From: Novosphingobium olei
GTDB lineage: Bacteria > Pseudomonadota > Alphaproteobacteria > Sphingomonadales > Sphingomonadaceae
DNA length: 64,000 bases
Direction of reading: 5' to 3'
Assembly (NCBI RefSeq): GCF_012927405.1
Contig: NZ_JABBGM010000011.1
Location: 42,303-106,302, forward strand
The translations under genes were made by a program, and so were the position numbers. Position 1 is the first letter of the stretch. Each line of letters opens with the position of its first letter. Positions 1 to 8,515 of this stretch are shown piece after piece. The notes under the pieces are model-generated. The model was not told where the DNA came from. It saw only the letters and a list, made by a program, of their open reading frames with translations, and did no database searches.

Positions 1-538
1 CTGCCGATCCGCCGATGGCAATTGGATCGATGCGATCTATGCCGACACGATCCGCAACCGGCAGGGCGGCAACCAGCGCCAGCAGCGTGGCAGCATTTCC
101 GACGAGTGCGGACAGGATGCCGACATCCTTGATCGCCCGCGACGGTGCCACGGCTAGCGGCAGGTTACGCCGGATCCAGCTGTAGAAATAGACCTCGCCC
201 GAATACCCGAGAAGAACCTCGTTGGCGACGAGCTTGCGCAGCAAGGGCTCGAAGCCTGAGATATCAAGTCCGAACAGCCGTCGAAAAATGAGCCAGTCGC
301 CAACCGGCAGCGCCAGATACCCAATCCCGAAAACGCACCAGAACATCGTGCCATGGGGCACAAGCGCGCTGGCTTGCACGAAGTCGATCTCGCTGACAGC
401 GATAAAGGCCGCAACCAGCACGCCGATCGATATGACGGGGCCGGCGATCCGCACCAGGACCCGAGCGAAGGTCTCCTTTACCCATTCACCAGCGCTGACG
501 ATCCGTCTACGCCCCCCGGAATTGTCGACCGATGCCAA
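1..538 (-). CDS. Polytopic inner-membrane protein, C-terminus beyond window edge
   Basis: An open frame runs uninterrupted from the left edge to an in-frame stop just upstream of position 640. There is no ATG, so I place the start at the TTG at 538, which has GGAG seven bases upstream. The visible ~179 residues contain a short polar N-terminus followed by several hydrophobic stretches (roughly residues 28-45, 60-80 and 135-160). Basic loops separate them, including FRRLFG and WIRRN. This fits a multi-spanning membrane protein. I do not recognise the family with confidence; a YbhN/LPG-synthase-like membrane domain is only a guess. It diverges from the M13 peptidase gene. The remaining C-terminus is outside the window. 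Confidence 0.55.
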   Translation of the reverse strand, partial: MASVDNSGGRRRIVSAGEWVKETFARVLVRIAGPVISIGVLVAAFIAVSEIDFVQASALVPHGTMFWCVFGIGYLALPVGDWLIFRRLFGLDISGFEPLLRKLVANEVLLGYSGEVYFYSWIRRNLPLAVAPSRAIKDVGILSALVGNAATLLALVAALPVADRVGIDRIDPIAIGGSA

Positions 539-673
539 CCAGCTACTCCAGATGCCCCATTTCGCCTGTGGCCTTATCCCCAGCGCGAACGCGTCGGACG
601 AGTCAAGACGCGGGTGCCTTGGCAGGGCATTGGTTCACGCCTAGCATCTCGCGATCCAAAGCCGGAGTCATCG

Positions 674-2695
674 ATGCGCCTGAAACTTCTGCCTGCTCTT
701 GTCCTCGTATCGATCCCCGCGCTGGTTGCCGCACAATCCGCCACGCCCCGCTACCAACCATGGGGCCTGGAACTGCAGCATCTCGATACCAGCGTGAAGC
801 CCGGTGACGATTTCTACGTCTACGCTCTCGGGACCTGGTTGAAGAATCAGCCAATCGCCGCCGACAAGGTTGGTACCGGCTACAACTATGACCTGCCTGA
901 CGAGATTGAGGGGCAGGTTCGGCGGATCGTGGAAGAATCCGCGGCGAAGCCTGCAACAGCCACCGAAAAGAAGGTCGGCGATTTCTACGCAGCATGGATG
1001 GACGAAGCCGCCGTCGAGGCGCACGGCACGCAACCTCTCAAGCCATGGCTCGCCAGGATCGATGCGATCCGCACGAGGCCTGAACTCGTCCGCCTGATGA
1101 TGCGGCCGGGCTATCCGTCCCCCGTCAACATCGGCATCTCGGCCGATGTGGATGATCCGACCCGGTACATGGCGGATTCCGGTCAAGCTCGCCTCGGCTT
1201 GCCTACCCGTGATTATTACCTCCTGAAGGGTGAGAAGTACGACGCCATACGCGAGGCCTATCGCGCCTATCTGATCAAGATCCAGCAACTGGCTGGCATT
1301 CCGGACGCTGCCGCCAAGGCTGATCGGATCATCGCGCTGGAAACGCGGATCAGCCAGGACCAGTGGACGCCGGAACAGCTCCGCGACCCGGTAAAGACGC
1401 ACAACCCGATGTCGCGCGCCCAACTTGCCAAGTTCGCGCCGGAACTTGACTGGAATGCGACGCTTGCGTCGATGGGACTTTCCAGCGCCGCCAAGGTCAA
1501 TGTCTCTGAACCGAGCGCGGTGGCGGCCACGGCCAAGCGGTTGGGTGACGTGCCGCTTTCGACGTGGAAGGAGTGGATGACGGCCCGCTTCATTTCGGAA
1601 GTCGCGCCGTTCCTGCCCAAGCCGTTCGACCAGGCGAACTTCGATTTCTATAGCAAGACGCTGCGCGGCGTCGCCGAGCAACGCGCCCGCTGGAAGCGCG
1701 GGATGGCCCTGATCGACGATGCGCTTGGAGAAGCGGTCGGGGCAATCTACGTCCAGCGCTATTGGTCGCCCGTAACGCAGGCCAAGGCCGACGAACTCGT
1801 CAGCGACATGAAGGCGGCCTACAAGGAAAAGATCCAAGTCGCGACGTGGATGGACGAAGCCACGCGAAAGGCGGCGCTGGAAAAACTCGGCACGTTCGAT
1901 CCGCGCGTGGGACACCCCGCCAAATGGATAGATTACACCACGCTCGCCGTCAGCCGCACCGATCCGCTGGCGAACCAGATGGCCGTCGCCGACTTCCAGT
2001 GGCAGCTTCAGTTGAAGCGCTTCCCCAAGCCGGTGGACCGGGGTCTGTGGTACATGACGCCCCAGACGGTGAACGCCTACTACGATCCCACGATGAACCA
2101 GATCACGTTGCCGGCGGCGATCCTGCAACCGCCGTTCTTCGATCCCAATGCCGACCCCGCCGTCAATTATGCCGAAACGGGTGCAACCACGATCGGCCAC
2201 GAAATGGGCCACGGTTTCGACGATGAGGGGCGCCAGTTCGACGCGAAGGGACGACTGCGCGACTGGTGGTCCAAGGAAACGGCGGCCCAGTACACGGTCA
2301 AGGCTGACCGCCTTGCCGAGCAGTTCGACCAGTACGAGCCGATCCCGGGAGTCAAGATCAAAGGCCGTCTGACACTGGGCGAGAACCTTGCGGATCTCGG
2401 CGGCTTGGAAACCGCCTATGCCGCTTATCGCCGCTACGTCGCCCGCCATGGTGAACCGCCGGTGCTGAACGGCATGACCGGCGATCAGCGCTTCTTCCTC
2501 GCCTACGCCCACGCGTGGCAAGGCAAGCGACGGGACGAAGCGGTGCGCCAGCAGTTGCTCAGCGATCCTCACTCGCCGGACAAGTACCGGGTGAACGGCA
2601 TCGTCCGGAACTTTGCGCCGTGGTACCAGGCGTTCGGCATCAAGCCGGGCGACGCGATGTACCTTCCCCCAGATCAGCGGGTCAGCATCTGGTAG
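674..2695 (+). CDS. M13 (neprilysin/PepO) family zinc metalloendopeptidase
   Basis: This 673-residue protein has a cleavable signal peptide ending near AAAQS (LVAAQSATP), so it is likely periplasmic. The M13 family cleaves short peptides with a zinc ion held by HExxH and a downstream glutamate. Here these are HEMGH (H509, E510, H513) and GENLADLGG (E570). The substrate-binding NAYYDP motif lies before them. The length matches the usual 650-700 residues. The open frame extends upstream to 353, but the ATG at 674 gives the correct signal peptide and family N-terminus (KPGDDFYVYALGTW begins the mature domain). It is convergent with the transporter gene that follows. Its physiological peptide substrate cannot be told from sequence. 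Confidence 0.93.
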   Translation: MRLKLLPALVLVSIPALVAAQSATPRYQPWGLELQHLDTSVKPGDDFYVYALGTWLKNQPIAADKVGTGYNYDLPDEIEGQVRRIVEESAAKPATATEKKVGDFYAAWMDEAAVEAHGTQPLKPWLARIDAIRTRPELVRLMMRPGYPSPVNIGISADVDDPTRYMADSGQARLGLPTRDYYLLKGEKYDAIREAYRAYLIKIQQLAGIPDAAAKADRIIALETRISQDQWTPEQLRDPVKTHNPMSRAQLAKFAPELDWNATLASMGLSSAAKVNVSEPSAVAATAKRLGDVPLSTWKEWMTARFISEVAPFLPKPFDQANFDFYSKTLRGVAEQRARWKRGMALIDDALGEAVGAIYVQRYWSPVTQAKADELVSDMKAAYKEKIQVATWMDEATRKAALEKLGTFDPRVGHPAKWIDYTTLAVSRTDPLANQMAVADFQWQLQLKRFPKPVDRGLWYMTPQTVNAYYDPTMNQITLPAAILQPPFFDPNADPAVNYAETGATTIGHEMGHGFDDEGRQFDAKGRLRDWWSKETAAQYTVKADRLAEQFDQYEPIPGVKIKGRLTLGENLADLGGLETAYAAYRRYVARHGEPPVLNGMTGDQRFFLAYAHAWQGKRRDEAVRQQLLSDPHSPDKYRVNGIVRNFAPWYQAFGIKPGDAMYLPPDQRVSIW

Positions 2696-2743
2696 GCTTT
2701 GATTTGGCGGAGACCAGTCGCTTGTGCACCCCACTGATGGCGA

Positions 2744-4018
2744 TCAGTCCTGCTTATCCGGACGGGCTGTTTCAGGCATGGTCAGAAGCACAGGCAAAAT
2801 GCACAGCGCGACGACCGCGATCATGGCCCCCGGCAGCGGTGCCCATCCCGTGCGACCGAGCAGCGTCTGGGCAACCCACGGGGCAAGGCCCCCGAAGATC
2901 GCAGTTGCGGTGGTCGCGCCGAAAGCAAGGCCGCTCAGGCGCCCCTCACCGGGAAACTGTTCGGCCGTTGCCACCGCGCCCACCGCGCTGACTGCGCCAG
3001 CCAGCGCAGCGAGCACCACGGCTGCGGTGGTGGCCAGCGCAAGCGAGGCATGGGTCATCAGGCCGAAGAGCGACGCCGGCAGAACCGCGGCCGCAAGCGC
3101 GCAGGCGATCAGCACCGGCTTTCGTCCGATCCGATCGGACAGCGCGCCAATGGGCGGCGTTACCACGATCACCGCAGCGGCGGCGATCGTCGCCAACTGC
3201 AGCGTCTGCGCTTCCTGCAACGCTCCGGTAGAGGTCAGGAACACCGGCACGTAAGTGATGCCGACGTAGTAGGTGATCGATCCAAGGGCGGAAATGGCAA
3301 ACCCGCGCACGATGCCGGCGCGGTGATGGACAAGAGCGTGCCGCAATGGCTGGACAGGCACCGTACCGGCACGGCTCTGGCGTTCGAATTCGGGCGATTC
3401 CTCCATCGCGAACCGGGCTGCCAGTAACGCGCCTGCTAGGACTGCGCCGAACAGAAAGGGTATACGCCAACCCCACGCGACGAGATCGGCGTCGCTAAGC
3501 AGGCTGACGGTGAGCGCCGAGATACCGGCGGCGAGAAGCGCGCCGACCTCGCTTGCGGCGGAAGCAATCGAAGTGACAAGACCGCGCCGATGCGGTCGCG
3601 CCCCCTCCATCAGGTAGGCGACGACGCCGGTGTATTCGCCACCGACCGAGAAGCCCATCAGACACCGGATGAGCAAGAGCAGGCCACCGGCAATGTCGCC
3701 GGCCTGATCGCGTGTCGGAAGCAGCGCGGTTACCAGCATGGCGACGGTCATGAGCAGCATCGATGCCAGCATTGAGCGCCGACGGCCGAACCGATCGCCG
3801 ACGTGGCCGAACACGATCGCCCCGATCGGCCGCATCAGGTAGGCGACTGCAAAGCCTCCCAGCGTGACCAGCACCCCCGACTGCCCGGCACCGAAGAATA
3901 CGCGCGACAGCACCGCAGCAAGATAGAGGTAAAGCGTGAAATCGTACCATTCGACGATGGTTGAAAGCGCCGCGATGCCCTGCGAGGCGCGCGACATTAC
4001 GGATGATTGGGCGTTCAC
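2744..4018 (-). CDS. MHS-type major facilitator superfamily transporter
   Basis: A 12-helix permease of about 424 residues resembling the metabolite:H+ symporters (ProP, KgtP, ShiA relatives). Family features visible are VEWYDFTLYLYLA at the first helix, GHVGDRFGRRR in the loop after helix 2, GFSVGGEYTG in helix 4, and GALSDRIGRKP in the second half. Substrates of this family are organic acids, betaines or related small molecules, imported with protons. The GTG at 4018 has an ACGAGGC ribosome site just upstream. An ATG at 4039 is an alternative but lacks one. It is divergent from egtD, with about 195 bp between the starts. Whether it carries an ergothioneine-related compound such as betaine or hercynine is speculation from proximity only. 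Confidence 0.85.
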   Translation of the reverse strand: MNAQSSVMSRASQGIAALSTIVEWYDFTLYLYLAAVLSRVFFGAGQSGVLVTLGGFAVAYLMRPIGAIVFGHVGDRFGRRRSMLASMLLMTVAMLVTALLPTRDQAGDIAGGLLLLIRCLMGFSVGGEYTGVVAYLMEGARPHRRGLVTSIASAASEVGALLAAGISALTVSLLSDADLVAWGWRIPFLFGAVLAGALLAARFAMEESPEFERQSRAGTVPVQPLRHALVHHRAGIVRGFAISALGSITYYVGITYVPVFLTSTGALQEAQTLQLATIAAAAVIVVTPPIGALSDRIGRKPVLIACALAAAVLPASLFGLMTHASLALATTAAVVLAALAGAVSAVGAVATAEQFPGEGRLSGLAFGATTATAIFGGLAPWVAQTLLGRTGWAPLPGAMIAVVALCILPVLLTMPETARPDKQD

Positions 4019-4213
4019 GCCTCGTCCTCGTCTGTTCATCGCTTGAGGAACTAACACAGGCTTTGCTGGTTCACGCGATAATACGGTGTGGGGGAATTGA
4101 GGATGCCGCGCGGGCTGTGTTGAAAAGGCCACCGGGCCAGTCCGAACAGCACTTCGCCGACTTTGCGCCGTCCGCTCGGGCAGGAAATGTCCGCTGCAGC
4201 AGGAAGGCCGACT

Positions 4214-5167
4214 ATGACCGAAACGCTTACCCGCCTCGACAGTCCCTTCGCACGCGATGTGGTGCGCGGGCTTGCCCAGCACCGCAAGACGATCCCTGCG
4301 CGCTATTTCTACGACATGCGCGGCTCCGAGCTGTTCGAGGAAATCACCCAGCTTCCCGAATATTACCCCACGCGCACCGAGCTCGGCCTGCTGCGCGACC
4401 ATGCCGCCGATCTGGCGCGGTTCGCGGGCCGCCATCCGACGGTGATTGAATTCGGCGCGGGCTCTGCCACCAAGACCCCGTTGCTGCTGGATGCGGTCGC
4501 GGCGCAGACGTACGTGGGCATCGATATTTCGGCCGACTTCCTGGAAGAATCGACCGCCGCACTATCTGCCTCGCGTCCGGGGCTGGAGGTTGTTGCTGTG
4601 CCCGGCGATTTCACCCACGCGCTTGATCTTCCTCCACTGAAGGGGGAGCGGATCGGATTTTTCTCCGGCTCAACCATTGGCAATTTCGAACATCGCGCAG
4701 CCGTCGATCTGCTGCGCTCGTTCCGCGCGACGCTCGGCGAGGATGCCCTGCTGGTGATTGCGATCGACACGCGCAAAAACCCGCACCTGCTCGAAGCCGC
4801 ATACGACGATGCCGCCGGCGTTACGGCCGAATTCAACCTCAACCTGCTGCGGCGGATCAACCGCGAATTGGAAGGCACGATCCCCGTCGAGGCATTCGAA
4901 CATCGCGCCATTTGGCACGACGGACTGGGCCGGATCGAGATGCATTTGGTCGCGCGCGAGGATGTGACGTTCGAGGCAGCGGGCGAACATTTCGCCATGC
5001 GCGGGGGCGAGACGATCCACACCGAGAATAGCTACAAGTACACCCTGCCAGAAGCGCGTCTGCTGGCGCGAACCGCCGGGTGGGAGCCTCTGGCCTTCTG
5101 GACGGACGAGCGCGAGATGTTCGGGCTGCACGTCTGGACCACGGCCAAGGACGACATGCAGCCGTGA
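4214..5167 (+). CDS. egtD: L-histidine N(alpha)-methyltransferase EgtD
   Basis: EgtD trimethylates the alpha-amino group of histidine with S-adenosylmethionine to give hercynine, the first step of ergothioneine synthesis. The 317-residue frame has the family hallmark YFYDMRGSELFEEIT near the N-terminus and the SAM-binding VIEFGAGSATKT. It also has the FFSGSTIGNF segment and the C-terminal FGLHVW typical of EgtD. The ATG at 4214 is chosen because AGGAAGG lies at 4201-4207 with ideal spacing; the frame itself is open from further upstream. Its stop codon overlaps the GTG of egtB, so the two genes are translationally coupled. The length matches the family (about 320). Confidence 0.95.
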   Translation: MTETLTRLDSPFARDVVRGLAQHRKTIPARYFYDMRGSELFEEITQLPEYYPTRTELGLLRDHAADLARFAGRHPTVIEFGAGSATKTPLLLDAVAAQTYVGIDISADFLEESTAALSASRPGLEVVAVPGDFTHALDLPPLKGERIGFFSGSTIGNFEHRAAVDLLRSFRATLGEDALLVIAIDTRKNPHLLEAAYDDAAGVTAEFNLNLLRRINRELEGTIPVEAFEHRAIWHDGLGRIEMHLVAREDVTFEAAGEHFAMRGGETIHTENSYKYTLPEARLLARTAGWEPLAFWTDEREMFGLHVWTTAKDDMQP

Positions 5168-6369
5168 GCGGGCCCGTCCCTGCAGGTGCGGCCACGCTCT
5201 ATGAATGCGCGACGCAAGTGTTGCGGCGCTTCCGCGAAGTTCGCGCCTACACTGAGGCACTAGTCGCGCCGCTATCGCCAGAGGACTGCCAGGTGCAGTC
5301 AATGCCCGACGTCAGCCCGGCTAAGTGGCACCTCGCCCACACGACGTGGTTCTTCGAGACGTTCCTGCTGCAGCCGCTACTGCCAAATTACCGGCCTTTC
5401 GATCCGGCCTATGCGGTTTTGTTCAACTCGTACTACGTCGGCGTGGGAGAGCGGCACCCGCGCGCCCATCGTGGCCTTCTTACTCGCCCCCGCCTGAACG
5501 AAGTCATGGACTATCGCGCGTACGTCAATCGCGCGATGGAACATCTGATGGAACAGCTGGCACCGTCGGCTTGGGGGCCGCTGGTGGAACTTGGCTGCCA
5601 GCACGAACAGCAGCATCAGGAGTTGATCCTGATGGACATCAAGCACGTGCTGTCCAGCAATCCGCTGCAACCCGCTTATGCGGATACCTTCGAACTGCAG
5701 CCGCTGGGTGAGGCGTTCGGCTGGCGGGAGCAGCCGGGCGGCCTTTACGAGATCGGGCATGGCGGAGCAGGCTTTCACTTCGACAACGAGACACCGCGCC
5801 ATCGTGTCTGGCTGGAACCATTCGAGATGGCGACGCGGCTGGTAAAGGCGGGTGAATACACGGCGTTTATCGCCGATGGCGGCTATCACCGGCCAGAGCT
5901 GTGGCTGTCAGAAGGTTGGGACCTGGTCCAGCGCGAAGGATGGACCGCGCCGCTTTACTGGCAAGAAGAGGCCGATGGCTGGAGCCGGTTCACGCTGTGC
6001 GGCCGGCGCCCTGTCGATCCAGATCAGGCCGTGCTCCACGTCAGCCAATTCGAGGCAGACGCCTACGCCCGCTGGGCAGGCGCGCGCTTGCCGACGGAAG
6101 CCGAATGGGAAGTCGCGAGCGTTCACGGCGGGCTGCATGGCCTCTACAACCACGCCTGGCAATGGACTGCCTCAGCCTATCTTGGCTATCCGGGCTTTAT
6201 GCCGCCTGAAGGCGCGGTAGGCGAATACAACGGCAAATTCATGAGCAACCAGATGGTGCTGCGCGGGGGATCGCTGGCGACACCAGACGGCCATGCGCGG
6301 GCAACCTACCGGAACTTCTTCCCTGCCTCTGCCCGCTGGGCTTTCAGCGGCATCCGTCTGGCCCGGTGA
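5164..6369 (+). CDS. egtB: Ergothioneine sulfoxide synthase EgtB
   Basis: EgtB is a non-haem iron enzyme joining hercynine to a thiol donor (gamma-glutamylcysteine or cysteine) with oxygen. The 401-residue product has an N-terminal DinB-like domain. Its iron ligands are predicted as H56 (AKWHLAH), H147 and H151 (QHEQQHQE). A C-terminal formylglycine-enzyme-like domain follows (RLPTEAEWEVAS, then MVLRGGSLATPDGH). I start it at the GTG at 5164, which overlaps the TGA of egtD; longer in-frame extensions would run inside egtD. EgtA, EgtC and EgtE are not adjacent, so the C-S lyase must be elsewhere. Its stop abuts the stop of the next, convergent gene within the palindrome TGATCA. Confidence 0.94.
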   Translation: MSGPVPAGAATLYECATQVLRRFREVRAYTEALVAPLSPEDCQVQSMPDVSPAKWHLAHTTWFFETFLLQPLLPNYRPFDPAYAVLFNSYYVGVGERHPRAHRGLLTRPRLNEVMDYRAYVNRAMEHLMEQLAPSAWGPLVELGCQHEQQHQELILMDIKHVLSSNPLQPAYADTFELQPLGEAFGWREQPGGLYEIGHGGAGFHFDNETPRHRVWLEPFEMATRLVKAGEYTAFIADGGYHRPELWLSEGWDLVQREGWTAPLYWQEEADGWSRFTLCGRRPVDPDQAVLHVSQFEADAYARWAGARLPTEAEWEVASVHGGLHGLYNHAWQWTASAYLGYPGFMPPEGAVGEYNGKFMSNQMVLRGGSLATPDGHARATYRNFFPASARWAFSGIRLAR

Positions 6370-7059
6370 TCAGCGCAGGGCGAAGTCGACGCAGGCGCGG
6401 CATTGCAGCACCAGTGGATCGACCAGCGGCAACACTGAAGACGCTGTGGTGATCGCCAGCGGCAGTTCGGTGCACCCCAGGATCACTGCCTCGCAACCTT
6501 GTGCAGCGTGGGCTTCTATCAACTGCGCGAAATAGCTGGTGAATGCTGCATCCATCTCGCCATTGGCAAGACGGGTCTGGATTGCGCCGATGCGGATGCG
6601 GTCTTCCTCTTGCGGGATGACCACCTCGATGCCGGCAGCCACCAACGGGTCGGCATAATAGCCGTCCTCCATGGTGAAGCGTGTGCCCAGCAGCAGCGCT
6701 TTGTGCGTACGACTTTCCAGCAAGTGCGCGCGCACGAGCATTATGGCGTGAAACATCGGCGGAGCTGCTGGCAAGCCGGGGGCCAGCTGGTCATAGATCT
6801 TGTGCAGGGTGTTGTTGGCGATCATCCAGCAATCCGGGGCAAAGCGCATCAACGTATCGATCTCGCGCCGCAACAGTGAAGGGATCACGCTCCAGTCCGC
6901 CGAATAGGCACTTCGGATGTGGTGATAGTCGATGCTGTAAAGCACGATCCGCGCCGAATGCCTCTCACCCAGGCGGCTCTCAACCTCCTCGTTGAGCAAC
7001 CGATATGGCAGGATGGTCGAAGGCCAGTTGGTTCCGCCCAGCACGCCGATCAACTTCAT
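6370..7059 (-). CDS. Aspartate/glutamate racemase-family protein with altered first catalytic residue
   Basis: The 229-residue protein starts with IGVLGGTNWPST, as in YgeA/EcL-DER-like amino acid racemases, and has the family C-terminal motif GCTELPL (C196). The enzymes use two residues, one from each half, to move the alpha proton: Cys/Cys, or Thr/Cys in the E. coli EcL-DER branch. Here the first motif, normally (C/T)NT, reads ANNTLHK. The first catalytic position (N82) is therefore asparagine, while the second cysteine is kept. It may be a racemase with changed chemistry, a decarboxylase-like or isomerase-like relative, or inactive. The ATG at 7059 has AAAGGA upstream. It is convergent with egtB with no spacer. 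Confidence 0.82.
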   Translation of the reverse strand: MKLIGVLGGTNWPSTILPYRLLNEEVESRLGERHSARIVLYSIDYHHIRSAYSADWSVIPSLLRREIDTLMRFAPDCWMIANNTLHKIYDQLAPGLPAAPPMFHAIMLVRAHLLESRTHKALLLGTRFTMEDGYYADPLVAAGIEVVIPQEEDRIRIGAIQTRLANGEMDAAFTSYFAQLIEAHAAQGCEAVILGCTELPLAITTASSVLPLVDPLVLQCRACVDFALR

Positions 7060-7141
7060 AGCGTTTCCTTTGCAGCGCTCCGCAACAGGCGCTGCCGCTC
7101 GCACGCCCGTTCCAGTGCCGGTCTGCAGGCAGTCGCCGCCA

Positions 7142-8515
7142 TCACGGCCCCTCCGATGGCGACCACCCTCCACCGAGCGCCTGATACAGGCTGATTCGCG
7201 CCGAATAGGCGTCGGCCTTCGTCTGGATCAGCGCAAGCTCTGCCGACAGCAACCCGCGCTGCGTGTCGAGCTGTTCCAGCAAGGGCGAATACCCTTCGCG
7301 ATAGCGGTTGGTGGCCAATCGATTGGCTTCGGCAAGTGTATCGCGCTGTCGTGTCTGGATATGGACCTGACGATCCTGTCCGTCGACGGCGGCAAGCGCA
7401 TCGTTCACCTCGCGGAAGGCGGTAAGGGCCGCCTTGCGGTAAGCGAAGGCAGCCGCGTCGCGCTGGGCTGCGGCTGTCCCAACGCCCGCCCGCAGTCGCC
7501 CACCCTCGAACAGCGGAGCAAGGATGCTTCCGCCCACCGACCAAAGCGCGATGGGCCCTGACAGCAGCGAGGAGAACGCTGCACCGGTCGACGCCGAAAG
7601 CTTCACTTGTGGGAGGAAGCGCTTGCGCGCGGCGGCGAGATTGCTGTCGCTGGCCGCGAGCTGATATTCGGCCTGAGCCACATCCGGGCGGCGTCGCAGG
7701 AGTTCGGACGGTAGCGAACCCGGCAACGGCGGACGGGAAAGGGCATCAAGCCCGCGCCCCCGCTCCACCGGTCCCGGCACCCTGCCGACCAGCACGCTCA
7801 GCGCGTTTTCCTGGCGAGCCCTCGCCTGCTCGATCGCCGGAATCAGCAGCAGCGCGGACTGATAGTCCACTTCGGCCTGCTGAAGCTCCAGCTTGGGCGA
7901 ATAGCCGGTCTCGACCCGTCGCGCGATCAGATCGCGCGCGCCCTTGCGGATATCCGAAGTGCGGCGCGCGAGTGCGAGCCTGTCGTCCAGCGCCAGCAGC
8001 GCCACGTACGCACTAGCCGTTGCCGATGCGACCGACAGCCGCGCCGCATCTCGCGCCGCCGCGCTTGCCAGCCAGGCCGACCGCGCGGCGCTGACCTGAT
8101 CCGAAAGCCGGCCGAACAGGTCGATCTCCCATGCCGCCTGGAGTTGTGGCTGGGCCGCGCGCTGTTCGACCGGCTGGCCAAACGCGTTGACGCTGCGCGA
8201 ATCCGATGCGCCAACGCCGGTGTCGAGCGTCGGCAGGAGGGCGGACCGGGCAAGATCCTGCTGCGCACGCGCTTCGCGCACCCGCGCCGCCGCGATCGCG
8301 ACATCCGCGTTCCGGGCGAGAGCTTGCTCGACGAGTGACGATAGCTGAGGGTCCCCGAATCCTCGCCACCATTCGGCATCGATTGGAACGCCGGGACCAA
8401 GGTCAAGCCGCCAGCCCTGCGGTGGAACTACCGGAGGTATCTTTGCGGTCTCCACGTTCGGCCCTGCGCAGGCCGTCGCGAGCAAGGGGAGAACAAGCGC
8501 GATCCCGCGGATCAT
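7142..8515 (-). CDS. NodT/OprM-family outer-membrane efflux lipoprotein
   Basis: This is the outer-membrane channel of a tripartite efflux pump (457 residues). The N-terminus is a lipoprotein signal with Cys after LLATA. Two repeated OEP domains follow: the first includes WEIDLFGRLSDQV and the second LRRRPDVAQAEYQL and APLFEGGRLRAGV, all standard NodT-family motifs. The length is typical. Its start overlaps the stop of the adaptor gene (ATGA), making it the third gene of the pump-adaptor-channel operon running leftwards from 11339. Confidence 0.92.
   Translation of the reverse strand: MIRGIALVLPLLATACAGPNVETAKIPPVVPPQGWRLDLGPGVPIDAEWWRGFGDPQLSSLVEQALARNADVAIAAARVREARAQQDLARSALLPTLDTGVGASDSRSVNAFGQPVEQRAAQPQLQAAWEIDLFGRLSDQVSAARSAWLASAAARDAARLSVASATASAYVALLALDDRLALARRTSDIRKGARDLIARRVETGYSPKLELQQAEVDYQSALLLIPAIEQARARQENALSVLVGRVPGPVERGRGLDALSRPPLPGSLPSELLRRRPDVAQAEYQLAASDSNLAAARKRFLPQVKLSASTGAAFSSLLSGPIALWSVGGSILAPLFEGGRLRAGVGTAAAQRDAAAFAYRKAALTAFREVNDALAAVDGQDRQVHIQTRQRDTLAEANRLATNRYREGYSPLLEQLDTQRGLLSAELALIQTKADAYSARISLYQALGGGWSPSEGP

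Noticed and set aside
668..2734. 688-residue open frame on the minus strand under the M13 peptidase gene
   Set aside because: Antisense shadow: composition is Arg/Leu-rich with no recognisable motif, while the plus strand has a full M13 protein with zinc ligands.
2733..2748. ACTGAT-GGCG-ATCAGT inverted repeat between convergent genes, as terminator
   Set aside because: Short stem without a T run and overlapping the transporter stop codon.
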